Part shown: piece after piece, positions 7,952 through 19,100 of the stretch
How positions within the stretch are numbered: the first letter of the stretch is position 1
Layout of the letters: each line of letters starts with the position of its first letter
NCBI RefSeq assembly: GCF_000379965.1
Contig: NZ_KB904331.1
Coordinates: 62,001-126,000, forward strand
Origin: Hoylesella nanceiensis DSM 19126 = JCM 15639
Lineage (GTDB): Bacteria; Bacteroidota; Bacteroidia; Bacteroidales; Bacteroidaceae
Direction of reading: 5' to 3'
Length of the DNA: 64,000 nucleotides
Position numbers and translations under genes: made by a program
Notes under the pieces: generated by a model
What the model saw: the letters and a program-made list of their open reading frames with translations, nothing else
Databases searched by the model: none
What the model was told of the DNA's origin: nothing

Positions 7952-10009
7952 TTATTTTTTAATCATCTCAATCGAACGTTTTAAGAAGCTATCTAACGCT
8001 GCTCCCTTCAACATTCCATTTTGAAGAAGTGCTAAGTCGATAAGTTGATGCACCACATTGTTATCCTTTGCGCAAGCAGCAACAATGTCATCACGTTTCT
8101 TTTGCTCATCCGAAATAGCCTTTCTTGTAGCTTCCAAGTCAGCTTTTTCTTCCGAAGTAACTTCCTCAGGCTTCTTTTTATCTTGCTGTTGTTGCAACAC
8201 TTGCAAGCGAGCTTCTTGTCCCTTAATCTCACTTAGCACAGGTTTCAACTCGCTAGCAGTAGCCTCTTGGGTGCTCTTCAACACATCTTTAATAAGCGGA
8301 TGATCAGTATTAAGCACCAAAGTATAGCTGTCTGGGAATTGAGAATAGAAGCCCATACCTGGTTGGAACTGGCTCATATCCTTCATTCTGCGCATAAACT
8401 CGTTTTGAGTTATCATCAAAGGAGCACCTTCTTCGCCCAAAGCTTGCACATCAACAACAAACTCAGTTTTGTCGATAGCAGGCATTTGTGATTTAAATAC
8501 GTATGTAAGACAGTCTTTATCACTACCCACTACGTCTGATTCTTTTTGATTTTCCTTAGCAATAAGCTTGTCTGCAATGTCCGCATCTACACGAGTAAAG
8601 CGACATTTCTCTAGCTTTTGCTCTAAAAGGTTAATCATAGGAACATCTAACTGACCATCGAATAGCAACACACTGTATCCCTTTTGCTTTGCAGCCTCGA
8701 TGTAAGTGTATTGATCTTCCTTGTTGGTTGCATAAAGATAGATAAGCGTTCCGTCTTTATCAGTTTGATTATCTTTGATAAGAGTGCGATATTCTTCGTA
8801 TGTAAAGTTCTTGCCTTCCACATCAGTAAACAAGCTAAAGTCTTTCGCTTTGTCGTAGAAATCTTCTTGAGAAAGCATTCCATACTCGATAAATATCTTC
8901 ATATCGTTCCACTTTTCCTCATATCCTTTGCGGTCTTCTTTGAAGATTCCAGCCAAACGATCAGCCACTTTCTTAGTGATATATGTAGATATTTTCTTCA
9001 CATTAGCATCGCTTTGTAAATAGCTTCGGCTCACATTTAGAGGAATATCTGGACTATCTATCACACCATGAAGCAGAGTTAAGAATTCAGGAACAATACC
9101 ATCAACTTGATCTGTTACGAATACTTGGTTTGAATAGAGCTGTATTTTATTGCGTTGTAGCTCGATATTCGACTTGATCTTGGGGAAATATAGAATACCA
9201 GTGAGGTTAAATGGATAGTCAACATTTAAGTGAATCCAGAATAAAGGCTCGTCACTCATTGGGTAAAGAGTGTGATAAAAGCTCTTATAATCTTCGTCTT
9301 TCAATGAAGAAGGAGCCTTTGTCCATAGTGGTTCCACAGAGTTGATCACATTATCTTCATCTGTTTCTTGTTGTTTTCCGTCCTTCCATTCAGTCTTTTT
9401 ACCGAAAACTACAGGCACAGCCATAAACTTACAGTACTTATTGAGCAAGCTTTCGATCTTCGAAGTCTCTAAGAATTCCTTCGCATCGTCGTCGATATAA
9501 AGCACAATATCAGTACCTCTTTCAGCTTTTTCTGTATCTTCAATCTCGTAAGCAGGACTTCCATCACAGCTCCATTTAACGGCTTTCGCATCGTCTTTGT
9601 AGCTTTTTGTAATGATTTCAACCTTCTTACTCACCATAAAAGCACTATAGAAACCAAGTCCAAAGTGTCCAATTATAGCGTTTGCGTTATCTTTATACTT
9701 GTCAAGGAAGTCAGTTACGCCCGAAAAAGCAATTTGATTGATGTATTTATCAATCTCTTCTTCAGTCATACCAATACCATTATCGCTGATGGTTAAAGTG
9801 CCATTTTCTTTGTCTAACTGCACCTTTACAGCCAAATTTCCTAGCTCTCCTTTAAAATCTCCACGTTCTTTTAAAGTCTTAAGCTTTTGAGTTGCGTCTA
9901 CAGCATTCGACACTAGCTCACGTAAAAATATCTCATGATCAGAATAGAGAAACTTTTTTATGACGGGAAAGATGTTCTCTGTTGTAACCCCAATATTTCC
10001 TTTTTGCAT
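7952..10009 (-). CDS. htpG: molecular chaperone HtpG (Hsp90)
   Basis: 685 residues. The N-terminal GHKL ATPase domain shows the signatures LYSDHEIFLRELVSNAVDA, ISDNGIGMT and GHFGLGFYS. The middle domain contains the Hsp90 segment FPKIKSNIELQRNKIQLYSNQVFV and LNVSRSYLQSD. The C-terminal dimerisation domain ends in LIDLALLQNGMLKGAALDSFLKRS, the Bacteroidetes form. The length is slightly longer than E. coli HtpG, with a charged Lys/Glu-rich insert near residues 600-640. It is a cytoplasmic chaperone and stands alone. Confidence 0.98.
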   Translation of the reverse strand: MQKGNIGVTTENIFPVIKKFLYSDHEIFLRELVSNAVDATQKLKTLKERGDFKGELGNLAVKVQLDKENGTLTISDNGIGMTEEEIDKYINQIAFSGVTDFLDKYKDNANAIIGHFGLGFYSAFMVSKKVEIITKSYKDDAKAVKWSCDGSPAYEIEDTEKAERGTDIVLYIDDDAKEFLETSKIESLLNKYCKFMAVPVVFGKKTEWKDGKQQETDEDNVINSVEPLWTKAPSSLKDEDYKSFYHTLYPMSDEPLFWIHLNVDYPFNLTGILYFPKIKSNIELQRNKIQLYSNQVFVTDQVDGIVPEFLTLLHGVIDSPDIPLNVSRSYLQSDANVKKISTYITKKVADRLAGIFKEDRKGYEEKWNDMKIFIEYGMLSQEDFYDKAKDFSLFTDVEGKNFTYEEYRTLIKDNQTDKDGTLIYLYATNKEDQYTYIEAAKQKGYSVLLFDGQLDVPMINLLEQKLEKCRFTRVDADIADKLIAKENQKESDVVGSDKDCLTYVFKSQMPAIDKTEFVVDVQALGEEGAPLMITQNEFMRRMKDMSQFQPGMGFYSQFPDSYTLVLNTDHPLIKDVLKSTQEATASELKPVLSEIKGQEARLQVLQQQQDKKKPEEVTSEEKADLEATRKAISDEQKKRDDIVAACAKDNNVVHQLIDLALLQNGMLKGAALDSFLKRSIEMIKK

Positions 10010-10346
10010 AATTATATTGTTTTTTTATTCCTTATTATTTATCATTATTGTCGCACACCCTTTGTTTGTATGGTGTAAAACGACTACTTTCGTATTAAAC
10101 AAATTGCATGCCAAAAAGACAGAAATAATGCTTTTAGACATAAAAAAAGAGGCATATTTGTAGAAAAACCTTTAGAAAAGGAATCGATTGGCAATGTACC
10201 TAGATTCCTATTGCTTTCACCTATTTATATATATAGACCGAAAAACAGCAGAAAAAGCAAGAATTTGGAGATACATTCTGTTTGGTTTGGCACATCAGCA
10301 GAATATGATTAACTTTGTTAGTAGAAATAAATTAGAACAAACGAAA

Positions 10347-10802
10347 ATGACAAAAACAGAACAATACGCTCAACTTATCCCTCAAATAAAAGCACTTATT
10401 GAGAAACAAACCAATGTTGTTGGAGCACTATGCAATGTAACTGCCCTACTGAAAGAAGCCTTTGACTATTATTTTTGGGTGGGATTTTATATTGTAAAGG
10501 ACCATTCTTTGCAGTTAGGACCATTCCAAGGTAGCGTAGCTTGCTATACTATTGCGAAGGGGAAAGGCGTTTGTGGCACCTCATGGGATAGCCAAAAGAC
10601 CATCATTGTCGACGATGTTGAGCAGTTTAAAGGGCATATTGCCTGCTCGTCTCTATCTCGTTCAGAGATTGTAGTACCCATATTCAAAGACAATGAGGTG
10701 GTGGCTGTGATCGATGTAGATAGTAAAGACTTAGCAAGTTTCGATGAACACGACGCCAAAGGCTTAGAAAGCATAGCACAACTGGTAGCTCCTATGTTTT
10801 AA
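10347..10802 (+). CDS. msrC: free methionine-R-sulfoxide reductase (GAF domain, fRMsr)
   Basis: 151 residues forming one GAF domain. The three redox cysteines of the family are present with the exact spacing of the E. coli enzyme: Cys66 and Cys76 in ACYTIAKGKGVCG, and the catalytic Cys100 in GHIACSSLSRSEIVVP. It reduces free Met-R-sulfoxide using thioredoxin. I chose ATG 10347 because the family starts shortly before EQYAQLIPQ; an in-frame start at 10188 would add 52 residues with no homology to the domain. It is a monocistronic gene in the cytoplasm. Confidence 0.9.
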   Translation: MTKTEQYAQLIPQIKALIEKQTNVVGALCNVTALLKEAFDYYFWVGFYIVKDHSLQLGPFQGSVACYTIAKGKGVCGTSWDSQKTIIVDDVEQFKGHIACSSLSRSEIVVPIFKDNEVVAVIDVDSKDLASFDEHDAKGLESIAQLVAPMF

Positions 10803-11047
10803 AGCGAGCATTGTTTAAAATTCGATAAAAACCACATCGAATAGCAATGGAACAATAAAAAGATATTAAATAGACTCAAAGAAAAAAGCGATAAATAAAG
10901 AATTATCATTATTTTCGCATCATAAAAGATATCAACGGACAAGTGCAACTTACTTCTTTATCAACCTTTAATGGGTAATAACTTAGTTACACAATTTTCG
11001 TTGCTATCTTTTTTTATTGCTCTAATGCAATGATAGGAAACCAATAT

Positions 11048-11135
11048 CAATGCTTTTAAGACCCAACAGCTATGCTTTTGCACCCCAATAGCACTGCTTT
11101 TACCCTTCAAAAGCAATGTTATTAGAACGCAAGTT
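11048..11135 (+). repeat. 22-bp periodic intergenic repeat, array B (4 units)
   Basis: Units at 11048, 11070, 11092 and 11114, again at a strict 22-bp period: CAATGCTTTT, CTATGCTTTT, CACTGCTTTT, CAATGTTATT. Three of the four spacers end in CAACAG, CAATAG or CAAAAG, which gives the broader consensus CAATGCTTTT-N6-CAAYAG. It lies in the 422-bp spacer between msrC and the 755-residue gene, same orientation as array A. Nothing else is evident in 10803-11047. Confidence 0.82.
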
Positions 11136-11224
11136 GCAACGAATAGATAATCAATTGAAAATCAACAACTTGCAAAGAACAAGCGAAAAAGGTTGAACAA
11201 CCATCAACAAAGAAAGGAAGAACG

Positions 11225-13492
11225 ATGAAAGAAACAGCATTAAAACAAGTGGCGTTTCGCTATCAGGCACTCTATATCGAAACCAACCAACACGAAAACG
11301 ACACTCAAGTTGCACCCACCAAAGAAGCACTTGCATTTATAAAGCTTTTGAGCGACTATGGTTATAGCGTTTCAGAAGCCCTTTTACATGCGCTATATCG
11401 TTGTTCTGTTGAGGAGTTGAACCAACAAACTGAAGTGATTAAAGAGGCTTTAGGCGTGGATTTTAATTGGACTCCGCTTGTAAAGAATTGGCAAGTGCCC
11501 ACCAATGAAAGCACCATAGATCACCTTATCACCCTCTTTGTGAATTGCTTTCCTACGACATCAGACATCAAAGGAACACTTTTAGGTTGCGGACACTTCA
11601 TACCTACAGGCACATTTAACATCGAACGATATAATGGTTGTCCGTTTTGTGGAACGCCATTAGAGCACCATAACGATATTTTTGTAAACCAAGGAAGTGA
11701 GAAAAAGGAACTCCATCTATTTCATTTAAGCGATTTAGAGCGTAAATTGAATGAGCTTTTAAGTTCTAAAACACCACTCAATAGAACTCAAATTAACACC
11801 CTCACGCTCCTACTTACTCACTTCGATGTTTCGGAAGACACCCTTATCGAAATGAAAGAGACACGCCTTGAGGTGATGAAGGCATGGGCAGAGCAACAGC
11901 ATTTCGACCGAATAGGAAGCTATATTAGTAGTCCTACCGACTTATTGCGCTTTCTTTGGTTCCTCAAAACCAACCAATCGCAAATAATTCAGCCCAAAAC
12001 ACTCCTCAAAAAGGCATCAAAGCATCGTTTCTTTGCATACGACGAAGAGGAACAAAAAGATCCTTTTACAGAGAAAGAAAAAGAACTTTTAAAGCTAAAA
12101 TACAACCGAACATGGTGCAAATGGGCTGCTACATGGCTCAACAACCTACCCATGTCGGCAGAAAAAGCAGCCGAAATAATGAACCCACAACGTGGTATGT
12201 GGGTGAGAATGATACGTGCTTTGCGTCTACCTGAATACTCAAAAAGAAAGGGTTTTGACGCTTTGGCTCAGCTACTCGACGTGTTCTATAACAAGAATTA
12301 CACCACTTGGTTGGGCAAGGTTAATGCTGCTAAGCAACAAAACGACCACCAAAAGGAGTTAGAACTATTGAAACAACGCCCTGGAATGTTTGCCCGTGCA
12401 TTGTTTTCTACCATGCTTCGAATTGGAATAGCACCCACCTTATCGGCTTTTAAAGAAGTGAGTGGCGAAATTTCTCTACGACTTCTCACCTCGCTTTATA
12501 GTGCGGCAGAAACCTATTTCATTCCTAATCAAGAGCGATTGATACGCACCATAACGGGAAGTACATACACTGTGCATTCTAATCCGTTGCTAACGAAGTC
12601 TGAATCCAGCGCCTATCAAGAGTATATCGACGCCATAAAAGAATTGTATATCAACGCTTTGGAAGAAAAATACAAGAGCGAAGAAAGAGAAGATGCAATT
12701 CAAAAGGTATTCATTGATCCCGAATTGATGACCATTCCTATAAGTGTTGGAAACCGAACCAGCACCATTCAAAATGCAGGTTGCGCCCTAATGGGAACCC
12801 GTTTCAACGTGCAAGGCAACCAAGTGCGTTTGTTTTTAAACTGGGGTGTGGGTCTTCCTGCTCAGCATTTGGATATGGATTTAAGCTGTAACCTTAGCTT
12901 AAAAGACGGAACAACAGATGTTTGTAGCTTTTATAACTTATCTCCTGAGGGCTGTTTACATTCTGGAGACATTCGAACTATACCCGAAAAGATTGGTACT
13001 GCCGAATATATCGAGTTAGATCTCGATAAACTTTCTAAACGAGAGGTGGCTTATGTCACTTTCACCTGTAATGCTTACACTGATGGTTCTTTATCGCCTA
13101 ATATGCGAGTTGGTTGGATGAATAGTGCAAACAAAATGACGATTAGCGAAGAAACAGGCGTTGCTTTCGACCCATCTACGGTGCAACACATGGTGACTAT
13201 TGCTTCGAACAACTTGTCAAAGGGCTTAGCTTTTGGCGTGTTAGATATGGATAAACGAGAAATTACATGGTTGGAACTGCCTTTAAGCGGTCCTACTGTT
13301 CAGTGGTTGAACAATGGTTCGGTTGAACTTTTGTTGCAACAGCTTCGCAACAAGCCTACCATTGGTGAATTGTTGCAGTTAAAAGCGAAGGCACAAGGAA
13401 TTGAAATCACAACGAATAAGGACGAAGCCGATATGGTTTACGACTATAATTGGGCCTTAGATGTAGCTCAAGTGAGCAACACCTTATTATAA
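11225..13492 (+). CDS. large protein with zinc-finger-like motif and TerD-like C-terminal domain
   Basis: 755 residues, no signal peptide, probably cytoplasmic. Around residues 120-150 there is a Cys/His cluster (GCGHFIPTG followed by GCPFCGTPLEHH), a RING- or zinc-ribbon-like metal site. The C-terminal about 220 residues contain segments that read like TerD-family proteins: VRLFLNWGVGLPAQHLDMDLS, SPEGCLHSGDIR, AEYIELDLDKL, and VAYVTFTCNAYTDG. This arrangement resembles the MXAN_6230/SCO0854 RING-domain family described in other phyla, but I cannot run the comparison. The function is unknown; TerD proteins are linked to tellurite and stress responses. Gene-specific terminator at 13545. Confidence 0.6.
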   Translation: MKETALKQVAFRYQALYIETNQHENDTQVAPTKEALAFIKLLSDYGYSVSEALLHALYRCSVEELNQQTEVIKEALGVDFNWTPLVKNWQVPTNESTIDHLITLFVNCFPTTSDIKGTLLGCGHFIPTGTFNIERYNGCPFCGTPLEHHNDIFVNQGSEKKELHLFHLSDLERKLNELLSSKTPLNRTQINTLTLLLTHFDVSEDTLIEMKETRLEVMKAWAEQQHFDRIGSYISSPTDLLRFLWFLKTNQSQIIQPKTLLKKASKHRFFAYDEEEQKDPFTEKEKELLKLKYNRTWCKWAATWLNNLPMSAEKAAEIMNPQRGMWVRMIRALRLPEYSKRKGFDALAQLLDVFYNKNYTTWLGKVNAAKQQNDHQKELELLKQRPGMFARALFSTMLRIGIAPTLSAFKEVSGEISLRLLTSLYSAAETYFIPNQERLIRTITGSTYTVHSNPLLTKSESSAYQEYIDAIKELYINALEEKYKSEEREDAIQKVFIDPELMTIPISVGNRTSTIQNAGCALMGTRFNVQGNQVRLFLNWGVGLPAQHLDMDLSCNLSLKDGTTDVCSFYNLSPEGCLHSGDIRTIPEKIGTAEYIELDLDKLSKREVAYVTFTCNAYTDGSLSPNMRVGWMNSANKMTISEETGVAFDPSTVQHMVTIASNNLSKGLAFGVLDMDKREITWLELPLSGPTVQWLNNGSVELLLQQLRNKPTIGELLQLKAKAQGIEITTNKDEADMVYDYNWALDVAQVSNTLL

Positions 13493-13544
13493 TATAGATT
13501 CTATTTAGCAAAAAATCAGAATCGAAGTAAAAAGATATGGATTG

Positions 13545-13583
13545 AAAAGAGCCACTATATTTGTGTTATAGTGGCTCTTTTTA
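13545..13583. terminator. bidirectional terminator between convergent genes
   Basis: A 15-bp perfect stem (13545-13559 with 13567-13581) with A run before and T run after, between the stops at 13492 (+) and 13590 (-). Confidence 0.87.
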
Positions 13584-13589
13584 TGGTTT

Positions 13590-14699
13590 CTATCGAACTA
13601 AGTTGGTGTCTAACAAATCATCTCCTACCAAGTTAATTGCTAAATGATATTTATCTAAATAGTCGATTTTCATCATCTTTTTAGGCGCAAAATCAGTTGG
13701 AGATAATGCCAAAGCAACATGTCCCATGGTTGTTCTTAAATTCAATTCAACACAAGGATGCAACTTAAATGTTGTGGCATCATCAGTGGTTACCACCATC
13801 ATATCAACACCAAAATTACCTACATATTTTCCTTTAAAAGCGGAAGCCAATTGCGAACAGATATTGGTTTGAACCAATTGGAGTAATTCTTGCTTAACAA
13901 ACTGATTGACAATGTCTTCTTTTATGGCTTCATTAGCCAACAAATTGCCTGAATAAGCTCTATTTTCTGTTGAGAAAATAGACAAACCTTTATATTCTAT
14001 TTCGCCCTGTTCTGAGGCATAAAACTCCATACCAAAGTCGAGAACACGATTGTAATAAGGCTCAATTATCAATCCACCTTGCTGCTCTAAGATGTTTTTC
14101 ATCCAGCCTTTGTTCGACTCATCTACTGTATTATCAATGTATCTAACGCCTCTTCCACTACTACTCCAGGGTGCTTTGATAACATAAAGCGCAGGGTTGT
14201 GGTTGAAAAACTGCATCACTTTCTCATGACTATCGGTGAAATACATGCTATCTCCTATCAAATCGTCGCTTAAACTCACCAAATGGGGCAGTAAAGAGCA
14301 TGCTGCAAAAGAGCGATTACTGATATTTCGAATGGTTTCTAAGGCTTCGTTAGAGGGCAAAAACTGCTCTAACTGTGGGTTAATGCCTAATAAATAGGTG
14401 GTAATGGCACGGTCCCAACCCCATGGTTGTATGCGTAAATCGATGTTGCTTAAATCCTTTTCTGCCAATTGTGCAGGCGACAAAAGCTCTACTTCTTTAC
14501 TAAAGGCATTTAAATGTCTTAACGATTCGTTGGCAGCTTCAACATTCTCCACCAACACCCAGTCGCCTTTTGGGGCGTAAAGTGCAGGCAAGAAGCCTAA
14601 ATCGGCACGCAATTCACGGGCAGAATGAGGCGCAGTGAAAATACTTTTGTTTATTGCTAAAGCAATATCATGCTCGGGATTAAATATGTGAAGCGTCAT
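13590..14699 (-). CDS. ATP-grasp-like protein of unknown substrate
   Basis: 369 residues, cytoplasmic. Segments fit an ATP-grasp ligase fold: VIKAPWSSSGRGVRYI (near residue 195) would be the nucleotide-binding lysine and glycine-rich loop, IIEPYYNRVLDFGMEF the adenine-side strand, and VGNFGVDMMVV with HPCVELNLRTTMGHV the metal-binding Asp/Glu/Asn region. The N-terminus (HIFNPEHDIALA) is characteristic of a Bacteroidetes-restricted family I have seen only as hypothetical. No partner gene is adjacent, so no pathway can be assigned. A TACCTTTG box lies at 14804-14797 on the minus strand. Confidence 0.7.
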   Translation of the reverse strand: MTLHIFNPEHDIALAINKSIFTAPHSARELRADLGFLPALYAPKGDWVLVENVEAANESLRHLNAFSKEVELLSPAQLAEKDLSNIDLRIQPWGWDRAITTYLLGINPQLEQFLPSNEALETIRNISNRSFAACSLLPHLVSLSDDLIGDSMYFTDSHEKVMQFFNHNPALYVIKAPWSSSGRGVRYIDNTVDESNKGWMKNILEQQGGLIIEPYYNRVLDFGMEFYASEQGEIEYKGLSIFSTENRAYSGNLLANEAIKEDIVNQFVKQELLQLVQTNICSQLASAFKGKYVGNFGVDMMVVTTDDATTFKLHPCVELNLRTTMGHVALALSPTDFAPKKMMKIDYLDKYHLAINLVGDDLLDTNLVR

Positions 14700-14912
14700 T
14701 TTATTATCGTAAGTATATATCTTTCTATAAAAATAAGTATCTCTTTATCAGCATATTACAGTCTTATTAAACTGTAATACCCATATCTCTCTACTGCAAA
14801 GGTAATACAAAAAACACTGAAAAACCTATTTCGAGAAGAGAATAAAAACATAGATTTGAATTTAATAAAACGAAAAATAATCACAAATCACCAATTATTT
14901 TGCAATGTGTAG

Positions 14913-14943
14913 TTTGCAAATTTAGAAATAAATGTTATCTTTG
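14913..14943 (+). promoter_or_regulatory. promoter of the AAA ATPase gene
   Basis: TTTG at 14913-14916 and TATCTTTG at 14936-14943 with 19 bp between, 30 bp before the ATG at 14974. Confidence 0.75.
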
Positions 14944-14973
14944 CAGAGATATTTTTAATTAGGAACAAGATAA

Positions 14974-16161
14974 ATGGAAGCATTTTTTCGCACCCATACT
15001 TATTTGGTTGAACACCTCGAAGCACCCGTAAGAAGAGTGTTAATGGATCAAATCAATTGGGAAGACCGATTGATTGGGATTAAAGGCACACGTGGAGTTG
15101 GTAAAACAACCTTCCTATTACAATATGCAAAAGAACACTTTGGAGCTACAGATAGGCAATGCTTATATGTAAACATGAACAACTTATACTTCCAAGGACA
15201 TGGTATTGCTGAGTTTGCAAGCTACTTTATCAATCAAGGAGGTAAAGTGTTATTGATCGACCAGGTGTTTAAACATCCTAATTGGAGCAGTGAAATAAGA
15301 GCCTGTTACGACCTCTTTCCACAACTAAAGATTGTTTTCACGGGCTCAAGTGTAATGAGATTGAAAGAGGAAAATCCCGAACTTAACGGCATAGTGAAAA
15401 GCTATGACCTTCGAGGTTTCTCATTTAGAGAATATCTTAATCTACAAACAGAAAATCAGTTTAAGCATTATTCTCTCACAGATATTTTAGAAAAGAGCGA
15501 AGAAATAACAAAAGAGATAACACAAAAGCTAAACCCATTAGACTTTTTCCAAGACTATCTACATCATGGTTTCTACCCTTTCTTCTTAGAGAATCGCAAT
15601 TTCTCGGAGAATTTGTTGAAGACTATGAACATGATGACAGAGGTTGACATTCTCTTAATCAAACAAATTGAGCTGAAATATCTCGCTAAAATTAAGAAAC
15701 TATTCTACGAGTTGGCTGTAGATAACCACAAAGCACCCAACATTAGTAATTTAGCTGAAGGAATAAAGACTAGCCGTGCAACGGTGATGAACTATATCAA
15801 GTATCTCGAAGATGCACGACTTATCAATATGATGTATCCCTTTGGGGCTTCATTTCCCAAGAAACCCGCAAAGATTATGATGCAAAACACCAATCTAATC
15901 TATTCCATTTACCCTATACAAGTTGAGCAATCATCTGTTATGGAAACATTCTTTGTGAATGCTTTGTGGAAAGATCACTTGGTGAATCAAGGCAATAAAG
16001 AACATTATTACCTTGTTGATGGAAAAACAAAGTTTAGAATATGCGACGCATTAAGTGAGGCAAAAATAAGACATAACGCCGATACTATCTATGCGCAATA
16101 TAACTCAAAAGACGGAAAGGGTAACCAAATACCACTTTGGTTGTTTGGCTTTCTATATTAA
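14974..16161 (+). CDS. AAA-family ATPase (AAA_14/DUF4143 type)
   Basis: 395 residues. The Walker A motif GTRGVGKTTFLLQYA is near residues 37-51, and the Walker B-like strand VLLIDQVFKHP near 90. Then comes FTGSSVMRL and the typical DLRGFSFREYL segment of AAA_14 proteins. The C-terminal half contains a winged-helix-like region (LAEGIKTSRATVMNYIKYLEDARLI) and the DUF4143-like end. Such proteins are widespread in Bacteroidetes and are of unknown cellular role. It is followed 37 bp later by the pyruvate oxidoreductase gene, probably without functional linkage. Confidence 0.88.
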   Translation: MEAFFRTHTYLVEHLEAPVRRVLMDQINWEDRLIGIKGTRGVGKTTFLLQYAKEHFGATDRQCLYVNMNNLYFQGHGIAEFASYFINQGGKVLLIDQVFKHPNWSSEIRACYDLFPQLKIVFTGSSVMRLKEENPELNGIVKSYDLRGFSFREYLNLQTENQFKHYSLTDILEKSEEITKEITQKLNPLDFFQDYLHHGFYPFFLENRNFSENLLKTMNMMTEVDILLIKQIELKYLAKIKKLFYELAVDNHKAPNISNLAEGIKTSRATVMNYIKYLEDARLINMMYPFGASFPKKPAKIMMQNTNLIYSIYPIQVEQSSVMETFFVNALWKDHLVNQGNKEHYYLVDGKTKFRICDALSEAKIRHNADTIYAQYNSKDGKGNQIPLWLFGFLY

Positions 16162-16198
16162 AATACAAAACATTAATTAATATTTTATCTATAAGAAA

Positions 16199-19100
16199 AT
16201 GGCAAAAGAAAAAAAGTTTATCACTTGTGATGGTAACGAAGCAGCAGCACATGTATCATACATGTTCTCAGAAGTTGCCGCTATCTACCCTATCACACCA
16301 TCTTCTCCAATGGCAGCTCATGTTGATGAATGGGCAGCAAAGGGTCGCAAGAACCTTTTTGGACAAACAGTTGCAGTTCAAGAAATGCAATCTGAAGGTG
16401 GAGCAGCTGGTGCAATGCACGGTTCTTTACAAGCTGGTGCCTTAACAACTACATTCACTGCATCGCAAGGTTTGTTGTTGATGATCCCCAATATGTATAA
16501 AATCGCAGGAGAAATGCTTCCCTGTGTGTTCGATGTTTCAGCACGTGCAATCGCTACTCATGCACTAAGTATCTTCGGAGACCACTCTGACGTTATGGCA
16601 TGTAGACAAACAGGATTCGCAATGTTCTGCTCTGGTTCAGTGCAAGAGGTTATGGACCTTACTGCTGTTCCTCACTTAGCAACACTTAAGACAAGCATTC
16701 CTTTCGTTAACTTCTTCGACGGTTTCCGTACATCTCACGAATATCAAAAGGTTGAAGTGATTGATCAAGAGGAAATTGCAAAGCTTGTTGACCCTGCAGA
16801 TATTAAGAGATTCCGTGATCGTGCCTTAACTCCTGAACGCCCTTCAACAAGAGGTACAGCTGAAAACCCTGAGACATTCTTCACTCACAGAGAAGCTTGT
16901 AACCAATATTACGAGAACATTCCTGAGGTAGTTGAAGATTACTTAGGCAAGATTTCAGAAATTACTGGTCGTGAATATCACCTATTCTCTTACTATGGAG
17001 CTAAGGATGCTGAGAACATTATTATATTAATGGGTTCTGCAACAGAAGCTGCTCGTGAGGCAATTGACTACCTTGTTAAGCAAGGAAAGAAAGTGGGTAT
17101 GATCGCTGTTCACTTATATCGTCCATTCTCTGTTAAGCACTTGCTTGCTGCAGTACCTGAAACTGTGAAGAGAATTGCTGTTCTTGACCGTACAAAAGAG
17201 CCAGGAGCTGAAGGTGAACCATTATACCTTGACGTGAAGAGTGCATTCTACGATCAAGAGAAGAAACCTCTTATCGTTGGTGGTCGCTATGGTCTTGGAT
17301 CTGCAGACATCACTCCTTCTCACATTATTTCAGTTTATGACAACCTAGAACTTAACGAACCAAAAGACCATTTCACTGTAGGTATCGTTGATGACGTTAC
17401 ATTTACATCTCTTCCTGAAGTGGAAGAACTTCCTTTAGGTGGTGAAGGTGTGTTCGAAGCGAAGTTCTATGGACTTGGAGCTGATGGTACTGTAGGTGCT
17501 AATAAGAACTCAGTTAAGATCATTGGTGATAATACAAACAAGTATTGTCAAGCTTATTTCTCTTACGACTCAAAGAAATCAGGAGGTTTCACCTGCTCAC
17601 ACTTGCGCTTTGGAGACTCTCCTATCCATTCAACTTATCAAGTAAAAACTCCTAACTTCGTTGCATGTCACGTTCAAGCATACTTGAACATGTACGATGT
17701 TATTCGTGGTTTACAAAAGAATGGTCTATTCCTTCTTAACACAATCTTTGAAGGTCAAGAGCTAATAGACTTCATTCCTAACAGAATCAAACGCTACTTT
17801 GCACAAAACAACATCACTGTTTACTACATGAATGCAACAAAGATAGCGCAAGAAATTGGTCTAGGAAACCGCACAAACACTATTCTTCAAAGTGCATTCT
17901 TCAGAATAACAAAGGTTATTCCTATCGACTTGGCTGTTGAACAAATGAAGAAGTTCATCGAAAAGTCATACGGTAATAAGGGACAAGACGTTGTTGATAA
18001 GAACTATGCAGCTGTAGATCGTGGAAATGAATACCACACTTTAGAGATCGATCCATTATGGGCTAATCTCCAAGATGATCCTTCTGTAGAAGATGATGCA
18101 CCTGCATTCATCAAAGAAATCGTTCGTCCTATCAACGCACAAGATGGAGAACGCCTCAAAGTATCAGACTTTATCAAACACGGAATGGTTGATGGTACCT
18201 TAAAGAATGGTACTGCTGCATTCGAAAAACGTGGTGTTGAAGCATTTAACCCTGAGTGGACAGCTGACAATTGTATTCAATGTAACAAGTGTGCATACGT
18301 TTGTCCTCACGGATGTATTCGTCCATTCGTTCTAGATGAAGCTGAACACGCTCAATTCAACGATACAACTCTAGACATGAAGGTGCCTAAGACTATGGCT
18401 GGAATGCACTTCCGTATCCAAGTTAGTGTGCTAGACTGTGTTGGTTGTGGTAACTGTGCAGACGTTTGTCCAGGTAATAAGAATGGTAAAGCACTCGATA
18501 TGGTTCCATTCACACATGATGAAAAGCAAATCGAGAACTGGAACTACCTTATTAAGGAAGTTAAATCAAAACAACACCTTGTTGACACTCAAAGCAATGT
18601 GAAGAACTCTCAGTTCGCTAAAACATTGTTCGAATTCTCTGGAGCATGTTCTGGTTGTGGTGAAACTCCATACGTTAAACTTATTTCTCAGCTCTACGGA
18701 GACCGTGAAATGATTGCTAACGCAACTGGTTGTTCATCTATTTACTCTGCATCTATCCCTTCAACTCCTTATACAACAAATGAGGATGGACAAGGACCTG
18801 CATTCGCGAACTCTCTATTTGAGGACTTCTGCGAATTCGGTATGGGTATGAATCTTGCTAATAAGAAGATGAGAGAGCGCATTGCTATGTTGCTTGAACA
18901 ATTGATTAGCGAAGATACTACACCACAAGAAATGAAAGAAGCAGCACAAGAATGGCTTGATTCTAAAGACAATGCAGATGCTTCTAAGGCAGCAACAGCT
19001 AAACTTAAGCCTCTAATTCACGCTGGTGCAGAAAAAGGTTGCCCAACATGTGAAGAGTTGAAGACTTTAGATCACTTCTTAGTGAAACGTTCTCAATGGA

